Shown: in pieces, positions 15,197-24,763 of the stretch
Numbering within the stretch: position 1 is the stretch's first letter
How the letters are laid out: each line of letters opens with the position of its first letter
NCBI RefSeq assembly: GCF_016462705.1
Contig: NZ_JAEMSS010000010.1
Span: forward strand, 1 to 43,014
Origin: Nocardioides sp.
Lineage (GTDB): Bacteria > Actinomycetota > Actinomycetes > Propionibacteriales > Nocardioidaceae
Direction of reading: 5' to 3'
Length of the DNA: 43,014 nt
Position numbers and translations under genes: made by a program
The notes under the pieces: model-generated
What the model was told of the DNA's origin: nothing
The model's database searches: none
Seen by the model: the letters and a program-made list of their open reading frames with translations, nothing else

Positions 15197-16986
15197 CCGG
15201 CGGCGACGACGCCGCCCCTCAGCTCCCCCCTCAGGTCGCTCTCACCCCGGCCTGGCCGGAGCGGGCGGCGTGGGGCACCGCGGGCTCACTGCGCGCCTGG
15301 CAGTCCGCGGCGGTGGCGCAGTACGCCGAGCGGCAGCCGCGCGACTTCCTCGCGGTCGCGACCCCCGGCGCCGGCAAGACGACCTTCGCCCTCACGGTGG
15401 CCGCCGACCTGCTCAACCGCCGGGTCGTCGAGCGGGTGACCGTCGTGGCGCCGACCGAGCACCTGAAGCAGCAGTGGGCCGAGGCCGGCGCGCGGGCCGG
15501 GATCCCCATCGACCCGGCGTACGCCGCGGGCAAGGGCAGGACGTCGGCGGACTACGTCGGCATCGCCGTGACCTACGCCGGCGTCGCGGTCAACCCGCTC
15601 GCGATGCGGGTCCGCACCGAGCGGTTCAAGACGCTGGTGATCCTGGACGAGGTCCACCACGCGGGCGACGCGCTGTCCTGGGGTGAGGGGATCCGCGAGG
15701 CGTTCGAGCCGGCGCACCGACGCCTCGCGCTGACCGGCACGCCGTTCCGCTCCGACGTCAACCCGATCCCGTTCGTCACCTACGCCCCCGGCGACGACGG
15801 CATCCCGAGGTCGGCGGCCGACTACACCTACGGGTACGCCGAGGCGCTCGCCGACCACGTCGTCCGGCCCGTCCTGTTCATGGCGTACTCCGGCGAGCTC
15901 CAGTGGCGTACCCGCGCCGGCGACGAGGTGGCCGCCCGCCTGGGCGAGCCGCTCACCAAGGACATGCACGCGCAGGCGCTGCGGACCGCGCTCGACCCGC
16001 AGGGCGCCTGGATCCCGGCGGTGCTGGCGGCCGCCGACACCCGGCTCTCCGAGGTGCGGCGGCACGTGCCGGACGCGGCCGGCCTCGTCATCGCCTCCGA
16101 CCAGGACTCCGCCCGTGCCTACGCCGCGCTCCTGAAGAAGGTCACCAAGGAGTCGCCGACGGTCGTGCTGTCCGACGAGCCCGGCTCCTCGAAGAAGATC
16201 AGCGACTTCGCCGCCGGCGACAAGCGGTGGATGGTCGCGGTCCGGATGGTCAGCGAGGGCGTGGACGTGCCCCGCCTCGCGGTCGGCGTGTACGCCACCA
16301 CGACCTCGACGCCGCTGTTCTTCGCGCAGGCCGTCGGCCGCTTCGTCCGGGCCAGGTCCCGGGGTGAGACCGCGTCGATCTTCCTGCCGTCCGTGCCGTC
16401 GCTGCTCGGGCACGCCGCCGAGCTCGAGGTGGCCCGCGACCACGTGCTCGGCCGGCGTGTCAACGACGAGGGAGACATCTTCGCCGCCGAGGACGAGATG
16501 GTCGCCCGGGCCCAGGAGGGCGAGGGTGCGCTGGAGTCCGGCCTGCCGTTCGAGGCGCTCGGCTCCGAGGCGCGGTTCGACCACGTCCTGTTCGACGGCT
16601 CGACCTTCGGCCACGAGGGCGAGGTCCACGTCGGCTCCGACGAGGAGATGGACTTCCTCGGCATCCCGGGCCTGCTCGAGCCCGGCCAGATGCGCGAGCT
16701 GCTCCAGCAGCGCCAGGCCTCGCGCCGGTCCCAGGGCCGCGGCACGGCGGCCCCCGAGCCGACCGTCACCGAGCTCACCACGCACGAGCAGCTCGCCGCC
16801 CTGCGCCGCGAGCTCAACGGCCTGGTCGCCGCCTGGCACCACCGCACCGGCCAGGCGCACGGCGTGACGCACGCCGAGCTGCGCCGTGAGTGCGGCGGCC
16901 CGGCCGCAGCCGTGGCCAACGCGACCCAGCTCCGCGCCCGGATCGCCCGGGTCCGCGAGTGGGCGGCCACCCGCAAGACCTCCTAG
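15193..16986 (+). CDS. DEAD/DEAH-box helicase (superfamily 2)
   Basis: 597 residues from GTG 15193. Motif I is ATPGAGKTTFA with Lys62; motif II is DEVHH at 152-156; motif III-like LTGTPFRSD follows; the second RecA-like domain shows MVSEGVDVPRL and QAVGRFVRARS (motifs V and VI). This is an SF2 enzyme that uses ATP to move on or unwind nucleic acid, similar to the actinobacterial helicases paired with DUF3039. The C-terminal 150 residues carry coiled-coil-like stretches and no recognised domain. It overlaps DUF3039 by four bases. Confidence 0.9.
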   Translation: MTGGDDAAPQLPPQVALTPAWPERAAWGTAGSLRAWQSAAVAQYAERQPRDFLAVATPGAGKTTFALTVAADLLNRRVVERVTVVAPTEHLKQQWAEAGARAGIPIDPAYAAGKGRTSADYVGIAVTYAGVAVNPLAMRVRTERFKTLVILDEVHHAGDALSWGEGIREAFEPAHRRLALTGTPFRSDVNPIPFVTYAPGDDGIPRSAADYTYGYAEALADHVVRPVLFMAYSGELQWRTRAGDEVAARLGEPLTKDMHAQALRTALDPQGAWIPAVLAAADTRLSEVRRHVPDAAGLVIASDQDSARAYAALLKKVTKESPTVVLSDEPGSSKKISDFAAGDKRWMVAVRMVSEGVDVPRLAVGVYATTTSTPLFFAQAVGRFVRARSRGETASIFLPSVPSLLGHAAELEVARDHVLGRRVNDEGDIFAAEDEMVARAQEGEGALESGLPFEALGSEARFDHVLFDGSTFGHEGEVHVGSDEEMDFLGIPGLLEPGQMRELLQQRQASRRSQGRGTAAPEPTVTELTTHEQLAALRRELNGLVAAWHHRTGQAHGVTHAELRRECGGPAAAVANATQLRARIARVREWAATRKTS

Positions 16987-16996
16987 GCTCCTCGCC

Positions 16997-17956
16997 GTGG
17001 AGACCGCCCGCACGCCCGACGAGCGGTTCGCGGACCTCCCCGGCTACTCCTTCCAGCCGCACTACGCCGACGTCGAGACCGACGGCCTCCCGCCGGTGCG
17101 GATGCACTACCTCGACGAGGGGCCGCCCGATGGTCCCGTCGTCCTGCTGCTGCACGGCCAGCCGACGTGGTCCTACCTCTACCGCGCGGTCGTACCCGTG
17201 CTCGTCGACGCCGGCCTCCGGGTGGTCGCCCCGGACAACATCGGCTTCGGCCGCTCCGACAAGCCGACCCGGCCCACCGACTACACGTTCGCGCGGCACG
17301 TCGGCTGGACCCGGAGCCTGGTGCGGGCGCTCGAGCTGACGGGGATCACGCTGGTCGCGCAGGACTGGGGCGGCCCGATCGGCCTCAGCGTCCTGGCGGA
17401 GGAGCCCGACCGCTTCGCCCGGGTCGTGACCACCAACACGATCCTGCACACCGCCGACCCGGCGCTCGCCGGCCGGCTGACGTGGGCCGTCCACGGTGAC
17501 GGCGAGTCGCGGGTGGTGCTCGAGGAGGCGCTGGTCGACTACCTGCTCTACACCCAGCGGGCGCCGGAGCTGCAGGCCAGCGTCTTCGTCGGCGCCGCGA
17601 CGACCGTGCCGCTCGACGCCCAGGTGCTGGCGGCGTACGACGCCCCGTTCCCGGCACCCGAGCACACGGCCGGACTGCGCCAGATGACCGCGCTGCTGCC
17701 GCTGACCCGCAACGACCCGGGTGCCCGGATCGGCCGCCGGACGATGGCGGCGCTCGAGCAGTTCGACCGGCCGTTCGTGACGGCGTACTCCGACGGCGAC
17801 CCGGCCACCCGGGGCTGGGACGCGGTGTTCCAGGAACGCGTCCCCGGCGCCCGCGGGCAACGACACGTCACCATCGCCGGGGCCGGGCACTTCGTGCAGG
17901 AGGACGCCGGCGACGAGCTCGGCCGGGTCGTCGCCGACGTCGTCAGGACGACGTAG
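16997..17956 (+). CDS. Haloalkane dehalogenase-like alpha/beta hydrolase (HLD-I, DmbB-like)
   Basis: 319 residues. Alpha/beta hydrolase with the start RTPDERFADLPGYSFQPHY as in the Rv2296/DmbB branch. The nucleophile is Asp123 in VAQDWGGPIG, with the halide-binding Trp124 beside it, and the base is His298 in GAGHFVQED. The oxyanion segment reads HGQPTWSYLYR, with Gln55 where many relatives have Glu. Known members hydrolyse haloalkanes to alcohol and halide, but the cap domain here diverges, so the substrate is uncertain. GTG 16997 follows TAGGCT (16984-16989) by seven bases, and that box overlaps the helicase stop. Confidence 0.8.
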   Translation: METARTPDERFADLPGYSFQPHYADVETDGLPPVRMHYLDEGPPDGPVVLLLHGQPTWSYLYRAVVPVLVDAGLRVVAPDNIGFGRSDKPTRPTDYTFARHVGWTRSLVRALELTGITLVAQDWGGPIGLSVLAEEPDRFARVVTTNTILHTADPALAGRLTWAVHGDGESRVVLEEALVDYLLYTQRAPELQASVFVGAATTVPLDAQVLAAYDAPFPAPEHTAGLRQMTALLPLTRNDPGARIGRRTMAALEQFDRPFVTAYSDGDPATRGWDAVFQERVPGARGQRHVTIAGAGHFVQEDAGDELGRVVADVVRTT

Positions 17957-17959
17957 CCC

Positions 17960-18613
17960 TCACCCCGGGTCGAGGCGACCCATCCCGGCCCGCCGGGCAC
18001 GCTCGATGACGTCGGACCTGTCGGCGCCGCCGAGCTTGCCCAGCACGGCTGACACGTGGTTGCGGACGGTCTTGTCGGAGAGGAACAGCTCGCGGGCGAT
18101 GCGCCGGTTGTCGTAGCCGCGGGCGACCAGCTCGAGGACCTCTCGCTCGCGCTCGCTGAGCTGGGGGAAGACCTCGCGCGCGGGCCTCGCCGAGAGCCCG
18201 GTGAAGAAGTCGCCCAACCGGTCGGCCACGGCTGGGCTGAACACCGCACCGCCGCCCGCGACCGTCCTCACGGCCTGCAGCAGGGCTTCGCGGCCGGCTC
18301 CCTTCACGACGTAGCCACGCGCTCCGGCGCGCATGGCCGCGACCACCGCGTCGTCCTCGTCGGACATCGTGATGACCAGCACCCGGGTCGCCGGGCTCGC
18401 GGCGAGCACGCCGCGGGTGGCGTCGATGCCCGAGCCGTCCGGCAGGTTGAGGTCCATGAGGACGACGTCGGGAGGGTCGGCGGCGACGAGCTCGAGAGCC
18501 GAGGCCACGTCGTGGGCCTCACCCACGACCGCGAGGTCCGGCTGGCCGGCGAACGCCGCGCGCACCCCGTCGATGAACAGCGGGTGGTCGTCGACGATGA
18601 GGACCGTGGTCAT
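17960..18613 (-). CDS. NarL/LuxR-family response regulator
   Basis: 217 residues. The receiver domain has the acidic pair Asp8-Asp9, phospho-acceptor Asp54 in VVLMDLNLPDG and a Lys in YVVKGAG. The C-terminal LuxR-type HTH reads LSEREREVLELVARGYDNRRIARELFLSDKTVRNHVSAVLGKL. It binds DNA after phosphorylation by the adjacent kinase. Start ATG 18613 overlaps the kinase stop by four bases, indicating coupled translation. Target genes are unknown; the membrane protein at 20674 is one candidate. Confidence 0.93.
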   Translation of the reverse strand: MTTVLIVDDHPLFIDGVRAAFAGQPDLAVVGEAHDVASALELVAADPPDVVLMDLNLPDGSGIDATRGVLAASPATRVLVITMSDEDDAVVAAMRAGARGYVVKGAGREALLQAVRTVAGGGAVFSPAVADRLGDFFTGLSARPAREVFPQLSEREREVLELVARGYDNRRIARELFLSDKTVRNHVSAVLGKLGGADRSDVIERARRAGMGRLDPG

Positions 18614-20640
18614 CGTGCCTCCGTCCGGTCGAGGGGAATCACGGCAGAGACGCGGGTGCCGCAGCCGTCGGGCCCCATCGTGACGCCCAGGTGCCCACCG
18701 AGCTCCTCGGCGCGCTCGCGCATCGAGCCCAGCCCGACGCCGTCGGCGGGGTCGCCCGGGTTCCCGCCCAGCCCGGATCCGTCGTCGTCGACCACCACCG
18801 AGAGCTCGGAGTCGCTGCGGGTCACCTCGACCAGGGCTCGGGTGGCGCGGGCGTGCTTGGCGACGTTGGCGAGGCCCTCGGCGACGATCCGGTACGTCGC
18901 CGCCTCCGCGGCCGGGCCGACGTCGAGGTCGTCGTCCACCAGCACCTGCACGGCGAGGTCGGGCGTGCTGGTCCGCTCGCCGAGCAGGCGGAGGGACCTG
19001 GCCAGGCCGAGGTCGTCGATCCCCGGCGGGCGCAGCCCGTCGACGAGGCTGCGCACCTCGCCGACCGCCTGGCCCACGCCGGCGGAGGCGCGCTGGAGGA
19101 TGCCGGCCGCGGGCTCGTCGACGAGCGCCTGCGCCGACTCGATCTGGAGGCGCAGTCCGGCGAGGGTCGCACCGAGACCGTCGTGGAGGTCTCGCCGCAG
19201 GCTGCGTCGCTCGCTCTCCCGGGCCGAGACGAGCGACTCGCGGCTGCGCTGGAGCTGTCGGTGCAGGTGCAGGGCGGCCAGGGCCGGGGCCGCCTGCGTC
19301 GCGATCGACCCGACCACCGCGGCGTCGCGGGGGTCGAGCTCGGACTCGCCGGCGCGGTGGGCGACGACGAGGCTGCCGAGGTCGTCGCCGCGGTGCCGCA
19401 GCGCGAACGCCGTGGTCGTGAGGCCATGGGTCTCGCCGACCGCGGCCGCGGGATCGGGATCGCCGCCGTCGAGGTGCAGCGCGGCTCCGGGGAGGCGCAG
19501 GGAGTCGACGACGATCCGGCACACCAGGGTGGGCACCGTCTCCATGTCCGGTGGCGCGTCAGCGAGCTCGGTGCCGAGCTGACCCAGGATCACCATCGGC
19601 TCGGCCCGGTCTCCGTAGTAGAGCCGGTCCACCCCGGCCGACAGCCGACGCGCGAGCGGTTGGATGGCCGCGCCCGTGGCGCCGGCCGCGAGCGCGGCGC
19701 CGACCGGGGTGTTCATCCCCAGCCCGGCCTGGACCACCGCCAGGAGGCTCAGGTAGAGCCCGGCGAGGCAGACGGCCAGGCTCGCCACGACGACCGCGCG
19801 CCGCACCGCGACGTCGAGCTCGTAGAGCCCGTGCCGGGTGACGGCGACGCCGATCGCCACCGGCATGAGCACGACCGCGGCGGCCTGGGCGAGCACGTCG
19901 CCCGGCCAGGGGATGGCGCCCTGCGCCGCCGTCACCGCGAGCAGGATGCCCGCGGCGCTGAGCAGCACCGCGACCTGGCGGCGCTCGAGACCACGCGACG
20001 ACAGCAGGTGCCGCATCAGGCTCGCCAGCCCTGCGACGGCCGCGGGAACGAGGAGCAGCGCGGCCAGAAGGGTCAGTGCCTGCGCCGCGGGTTCGGACGT
20101 GACCGGCTTGGTCATCGTCACCGTGCCGTGGAAGGGCTCGGGGTACAGGGCCACGCCGAGCGCCAGGGCGACGATCCCCGCCACCGCCGCAGCGGCGGCG
20201 AGACGCCAGACCCGGCCGGGCCGCAGCCCGCTCGGGTAGAGCAGGGGGACGAGGGTGAGCAGCGGGATGAAACCGGGCACCCACAGCCAGCTCTGGAGCT
20301 GCACCAGGGTCCTCGCCCATGGTGTCTGGTCGGGGGCGGTCACGGCGAGCGCGGTGGTCAGGGCTGCCGCGGCGGCTGCCGCCCCGCACACCAGCAGCAC
20401 CTTGGTGAGGGTGCGAGCGCCGGTGGGGAGCGCGGGAGACAGCAGCGCGAGGACGGCGACCAGCGGGAAACCGGTGCCCACCGCGGCGTCCACGGCGATC
20501 TGTGGCGCCGGTTCCAGGTCCCACGCGTCCGCGCGTTGCACCACGGCGACGGCCGAGAGCGAGGCTCCGGCCGCCGCCGCGGCGATCACGCTGCTGCCCG
20601 CACGCCGGGCGGTCGTCGACACCCGGCGGAGTGTAGGCAC
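18610..20640 (-). CDS. Sensor histidine kinase (HisKA_3 type)
   Basis: 676 residues. The N-terminal 330 residues hold about nine or ten hydrophobic helices, followed by a GAF-like linker, the dimerisation and phosphoacceptor motif RRDLHDGLGATLAG (His486), and a HATPase domain with the N-box EGLANVAKHA and glycine boxes VDDDGSG and GVGLGSMRERAEELGG. It is the partner of the overlapping NarL-type regulator. GTG 20640 has GAGGAG seven bases upstream. The large membrane region suggests it senses a membrane or lipophilic signal. Confidence 0.92.
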   Translation of the reverse strand: MPTLRRVSTTARRAGSSVIAAAAAGASLSAVAVVQRADAWDLEPAPQIAVDAAVGTGFPLVAVLALLSPALPTGARTLTKVLLVCGAAAAAAALTTALAVTAPDQTPWARTLVQLQSWLWVPGFIPLLTLVPLLYPSGLRPGRVWRLAAAAAVAGIVALALGVALYPEPFHGTVTMTKPVTSEPAAQALTLLAALLLVPAAVAGLASLMRHLLSSRGLERRQVAVLLSAAGILLAVTAAQGAIPWPGDVLAQAAAVVLMPVAIGVAVTRHGLYELDVAVRRAVVVASLAVCLAGLYLSLLAVVQAGLGMNTPVGAALAAGATGAAIQPLARRLSAGVDRLYYGDRAEPMVILGQLGTELADAPPDMETVPTLVCRIVVDSLRLPGAALHLDGGDPDPAAAVGETHGLTTTAFALRHRGDDLGSLVVAHRAGESELDPRDAAVVGSIATQAAPALAALHLHRQLQRSRESLVSARESERRSLRRDLHDGLGATLAGLRLQIESAQALVDEPAAGILQRASAGVGQAVGEVRSLVDGLRPPGIDDLGLARSLRLLGERTSTPDLAVQVLVDDDLDVGPAAEAATYRIVAEGLANVAKHARATRALVEVTRSDSELSVVVDDDGSGLGGNPGDPADGVGLGSMRERAEELGGHLGVTMGPDGCGTRVSAVIPLDRTEAR

Positions 20641-20673
20641 GCCGCGCTCCTCAGGTGGTCAGCGACGCGGCAG

Positions 20674-21474
20674 TCACGCGCCGAGGGGCCGACGCGCCCC
20701 GACGAGCCCGGCGGCGGCGAGCACGATGCCGAGGGCGACCGCGACCCACGACGACGTCACGTCCTCACCGAACGCCAGGCCCGCGGCGCCGAGTGCGGCC
20801 GTGGCCGCGGCGACCGGCAGCGCCAGTCGGCGGGCGGCAGGCAGCAGTGCGGCCATGAGCGCCTGGGAGACGAGGACGACGGAGATCCACGCCATGTCGA
20901 AGAAGTGCGGGTTGCGTGAGTGGTAGCCGGTTGCGTCGTTCTGCAGGGCCAGCTGGTCTGCGGCGTACGGCAGCAGTGCGGCGCCCAGGACGAGCGCTGC
21001 AGGCAGCAGCAGGGCGTCGACCTGCACGGCCGAGCGCAGCCGCGGACGCCGAGGGAGCGCGCACCAGAGCAGGGCGCCCCCGACCGCGATGACACCGACC
21101 AGGCCTGGAGCCCCGCCACCAGGCGCGGCGACGGCGCATCCTGCGCCCGCCACGACGAAGGTGAGGTGCCGCAGTCCCGCAGCCGTGCTGGGTCGTTCGC
21201 CTCGCCAGCCCGCGCGGAGGAGAGGGACGACCGCGCCGAGCCAGAAGGCGACGAGGATGAGGCCCTGCCCCGTGGTCTGATGGAACCGGTGGTCGCTGTC
21301 GACGCCGGTCAGCAGCATGCCGGTGATGGTCGTACCGAACACCAGGGGCAGTGCGCAGGTCAGGAACGCGCACCCGGCCAGGGCGGTGCGCCGACCCGCC
21401 CCGGGTGGGGTCGCTGCCTCGGCGGTGTGGACGTGGGTGATGTTCTCGGTGGTGATGCTCTCTGTCGTGGTCAT
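20674..21474 (-). CDS. Multi-pass membrane protein
   Basis: 266 residues from ATG 21474; ATG 21510 would add 12. A Thr-rich soluble start (MTTTESITTENITHVHTAEA) is followed by about seven hydrophobic helices and short charged loops. No family is recognised. It lies 33 bases upstream of the kinase gene and 30-66 bases downstream of the HxlR gene on the same strand, so it may be part of one HxlR-membrane protein-kinase-regulator transcript. It could be a sensor partner or a transporter-like protein; neither is shown. Confidence 0.7.
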   Translation of the reverse strand: MTTTESITTENITHVHTAEAATPPGAGRRTALAGCAFLTCALPLVFGTTITGMLLTGVDSDHRFHQTTGQGLILVAFWLGAVVPLLRAGWRGERPSTAAGLRHLTFVVAGAGCAVAAPGGGAPGLVGVIAVGGALLWCALPRRPRLRSAVQVDALLLPAALVLGAALLPYAADQLALQNDATGYHSRNPHFFDMAWISVVLVSQALMAALLPAARRLALPVAAATAALGAAGLAFGEDVTSSWVAVALGIVLAAAGLVGARRPLGA

Positions 21475-21540
21475 GGCACCACCGTCCGCGGTGCGGCGTC
21501 CCAGGCGCATCGCCGGATCGTCCCGGCGTTGTCCCGACCC

Positions 21541-22023
21541 CTACAGGCGCCGGCCTCCGGGTCCGGGCCGCGGAACGACGTCGCGGACGTCGTCGAGCCG
21601 GTGTCCCTCGTCGCACACGAGGACCGCGTGCACCTCGGCACCGCAGTCGCGGTGGGCCATCTCGACGGCCGGGCCCTCGGGATCGGCGACGTACCTGGCG
21701 CCCCACTCGGCGAGCGCGGTCAACACCGGGTAGAGGTCGAGGCCCTTCTGGGTCAGCCGGTACTCGTGCCGCACGCGAGACCCCTCGGGCTGGTAGGGCA
21801 CCTTGCGGAGGATGCCTTCGTCGACGAGATGAGCCAGGCGGTTGCTGAGCACCTGGCGGTTGACCCCGCTGTGCCGCTGCATGTCGTCGAACCGGCGTAC
21901 GCCGTTGAAGACCTCCCTGATGACGACCAGGGACGACCGGTCGCCGAACACGTCGAGGGCCCGGGCGACCTGGCAGTTGTCGGTCGACCAGGCCAGGGCG
22001 GAGGGAGTGGTCGTCGTGGTCAC
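21541..22023 (-). CDS. HxlR family winged-helix regulator
   Basis: 160 residues from GTG 22023 (GTG 22029 also in frame). The HxlR signature begins CQVARALDVFGDRSSLVVIREVFNGVRRFDDM and continues GVNRQVLSNRLAHLVDEGILRKVPYQPEG with RHEYRLTQKG. A C-terminal extension has Cys and His residues (HRDCGAEVHAVLVCDEGH) that could bind zinc or sense redox state. The promoter fits a leaderless start at 22023: TTGCTG (22058-22053), exactly 17 bases, TAGCCT (22035-22030), six bases, GTG. A palindrome fills the spacer, consistent with autoregulation. Confidence 0.9.
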   Translation of the reverse strand: MTTTTTPSALAWSTDNCQVARALDVFGDRSSLVVIREVFNGVRRFDDMQRHSGVNRQVLSNRLAHLVDEGILRKVPYQPEGSRVRHEYRLTQKGLDLYPVLTALAEWGARYVADPEGPAVEMAHRDCGAEVHAVLVCDEGHRLDDVRDVVPRPGPGGRRL

Positions 22024-22029
22024 GGTCAC

Positions 22030-22058
22030 AGGCTAGGTCTGCTTGACAGACCCAGCAA
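22030..22058 (-). promoter_or_regulatory. HxlR promoter with palindrome in the -35/-10 spacer
   Basis: On the minus strand TTGCTG (22058-22053) and TAGCCT (22035-22030) are separated by exactly 17 bases, and those 17 bases (22052-22036) are a perfect inverted repeat: GGTCTG, CTTGA, CAGACC on the plus strand. In addition AGGCTAGGTC occurs twice in the same direction at 22030-22039 and 22067-22076, the second copy just before the thioesterase ATG at 22078. The layout suggests HxlR represses both divergent genes. Confidence 0.65.
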
Positions 22059-22077
22059 GCCCGGGAAGGCTAGGTCC

Positions 22078-22605
22078 ATGACGCAGACCCAGCGCGAGCC
22101 GGACCTGAGCCAGTGGCGGACCGAGACCCGGGAGGTCACCTGGGCGTTGCCCGGTCAGGGCGACTTCGAGGCGCTGTCGAAGCTGGACGGCCTGGGCCAG
22201 CTCCAGTCGATCGAGCAGGGCCTGATGCCACCGCCGCCGGTGATGTCCACCATCGGGATGACCCACTTCCACGCCGAGCGCGGCACCGTCACCTGCGGCA
22301 TGCGTGCCGAGACGTTCCACTACAACCCGCTCGGCGGCGTTCACGGCGGCATGATCTCGACGCTGCTCGACACCGCGGCGGGCTGCTCGGTCCACTCGAC
22401 CCTGGCCGTGGGCGAGGGCTACACGTCGCTCGACCTGAGCGTGAAGTTCCTGCGGCCGGTGACCGTCGACTCCGGTCTGCTGGCCTGCGTGGGCAAGGTC
22501 GTCTCGCGCGGCCGGCGTACGGCGCTGGCCGAGGCGCAGCTCTTCGACGAGAACGACCGGCTGCTCGCGCACGCCACGTCGAGCTGCATGATCTTCGGCG
22601 GCTGA
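22078..22605 (+). CDS. PaaI-family hotdog thioesterase
   Basis: 175 residues. The hotdog motif NPLGGVHGGMISTLLDTAAG matches PaaI-type acyl-CoA thioesterases, with Asp in the LLDTAAG helix as the usual catalytic acid. A helical N-terminal extension (about 60 residues) precedes the fold. It would release free acids from CoA thioesters, possibly aromatic ones. It is divergent from the HxlR gene and shares its repeat-containing promoter, so HxlR is its likely regulator. The stop is one base from the convergent NTF2-like gene. Confidence 0.85.
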   Translation: MTQTQREPDLSQWRTETREVTWALPGQGDFEALSKLDGLGQLQSIEQGLMPPPPVMSTIGMTHFHAERGTVTCGMRAETFHYNPLGGVHGGMISTLLDTAAGCSVHSTLAVGEGYTSLDLSVKFLRPVTVDSGLLACVGKVVSRGRRTALAEAQLFDENDRLLAHATSSCMIFGG

Positions 22606-22606
22606 C

Positions 22607-22975
22607 CTACGCCAGGTCGACCGGCGCGGTCTGGCCGGCGAGGTAGCGCCACTGCCCGTCCTGCTGGACGTAGGTCTGCGTGGTGGCGAACGTCAGCACG
22701 TGCTCCTGGCCGCCGACGACCACGTCGTCGAACACGAGACCCGTGACCACGGCGGTGTCGCCGACGACGGTGACGAGGATGTCCTCGAGCCACTGCCGGT
22801 TCCAGCGCAGCGGTCCGTCGCGCAGGAAGTCGAGGTACCCCTGCTTCATCAGCCGCTCACCGCGAGAGTTGGTGTAGACGAAGTCCTCGTGGAGCTGGGC
22901 CTCCACCACGGCCCAGTCCTGTGCGGCCAGTGCGTCGGCCCGGGCCCGGAAGGCGCGCTCCACGTCGACGGTCAT
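22607..22975 (-). CDS. NTF2-like (DUF4440/SnoaL-like) protein
   Basis: 122 residues, a single NTF2-like cone fold. The start VERAFRARADALAAQDWAVVEAQLHEDFVYTNSRG and the end TQTYVQQDGQWRYLAGQTAPV are typical of DUF4440-type proteins, which may bind or isomerise small ligands. Function unknown. It follows the Lrp/AsnC gene with a 4-base ATGA overlap (22972-22975), so the two are co-translated. Confidence 0.8.
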   Translation of the reverse strand: MTVDVERAFRARADALAAQDWAVVEAQLHEDFVYTNSRGERLMKQGYLDFLRDGPLRWNRQWLEDILVTVVGDTAVVTGLVFDDVVVGGQEHVLTFATTQTYVQQDGQWRYLAGQTAPVDLA

Positions 22976-23445
22976 GCTCCAGCCTGACGCACGAGTGGCA
23001 GCACCCGGTAGGGCACCTGCGTCTCCAGGGCGATGACCGTCGACGACCTGGTGATGGCGGGCGCGGCCAGCACCCGGTCGATCACGCGTTGGAGGTCGGT
23101 GTTGGACCGGGCGACCACGCGCGCCATCAGGTCGCCGGCCCCGGTGATGGTGTGCGCCTCGAGCACCTCGGGGATCGCGGCCAGGTGGGCTCCGACCGCG
23201 TCGTGCCCGCCGCCCGCGGCGGCTTCCTGGCGGATCTCGAGGGTGAGGAACGCCGTGACGGGATAGCCGAGCGCCTCGGGGGAGAGGTCCGGCCCGTAGC
23301 CGGTCACCACGCCGGTCGACTCGAGCTTGTCGAGCCGGGCCTGGACGGTGCCGCGGGCGACGCCGAGCCGACGGGAGGCCTCGAGGACGGCGATGCGTGG
23401 CTCGGCGGCGAAGAGCTCGATCAACCTGCGGTCCAGATCGTCCAT
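22972..23445 (-). CDS. Lrp/AsnC family transcriptional regulator
   Basis: 157 residues. The N-terminal HTH (MDDLDRRLIELFAAEPRIAVLEASRRLGVARGTVQARLDKLESTGVV) is followed by a RAM-type ligand-binding domain (LGYPVTAFLTLEI ... HTITGAGDLMARVVARSNTDL). ATG 23445 is chosen because GGAGGA lies four bases upstream; ATG 23457 would also be in frame. It is divergent from the HPPD gene, and a perfect 17-bp palindrome (23460-23476) lies just upstream, so it probably controls tyrosine/4-hydroxyphenylpyruvate degradation in response to an aromatic amino acid or keto acid. Confidence 0.92.
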   Translation of the reverse strand: MDDLDRRLIELFAAEPRIAVLEASRRLGVARGTVQARLDKLESTGVVTGYGPDLSPEALGYPVTAFLTLEIRQEAAAGGGHDAVGAHLAAIPEVLEAHTITGAGDLMARVVARSNTDLQRVIDRVLAAPAITRSSTVIALETQVPYRVLPLVRQAGA

Positions 23446-23459
23446 CTCGTCCTCCATGT

Positions 23460-23476
23460 CTGGACAGATTGTCCAG
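23460..23476. promoter_or_regulatory. Palindromic operator between lrp-type regulator and hpd
   Basis: CTGGACA (23460-23466), GAT, TGTCCAG (23470-23476) is a perfect inverted repeat with 7-base arms. It starts 15 bases upstream of the regulator's ATG and lies 52 bases upstream of the HPPD ATG, in the only space between the divergent genes. Lrp/AsnC proteins commonly bind such dyads, so binding here is inferred. Confidence 0.65.
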
Positions 23477-23479
23477 TGA

Positions 23480-24745
<1,266 letters not shown>

Positions 24746-24748
<3 letters not shown>

Positions 24749-24763
24749 CGCCTGGCAGCGTCA
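24746..24763. terminator. Short hairpin made from two opposing stop codons
   Basis: TGACGC (24746-24751), CTGGCA, GCGTCA (24758-24763). The outer TGA is the stop of the HPPD gene and the complementary TCA is the stop of the convergent PAP2 gene, so the two stop codons pair with each other. The 6-bp stem is short and has no T-tract, so its terminator role is tentative. Confidence 0.5.
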
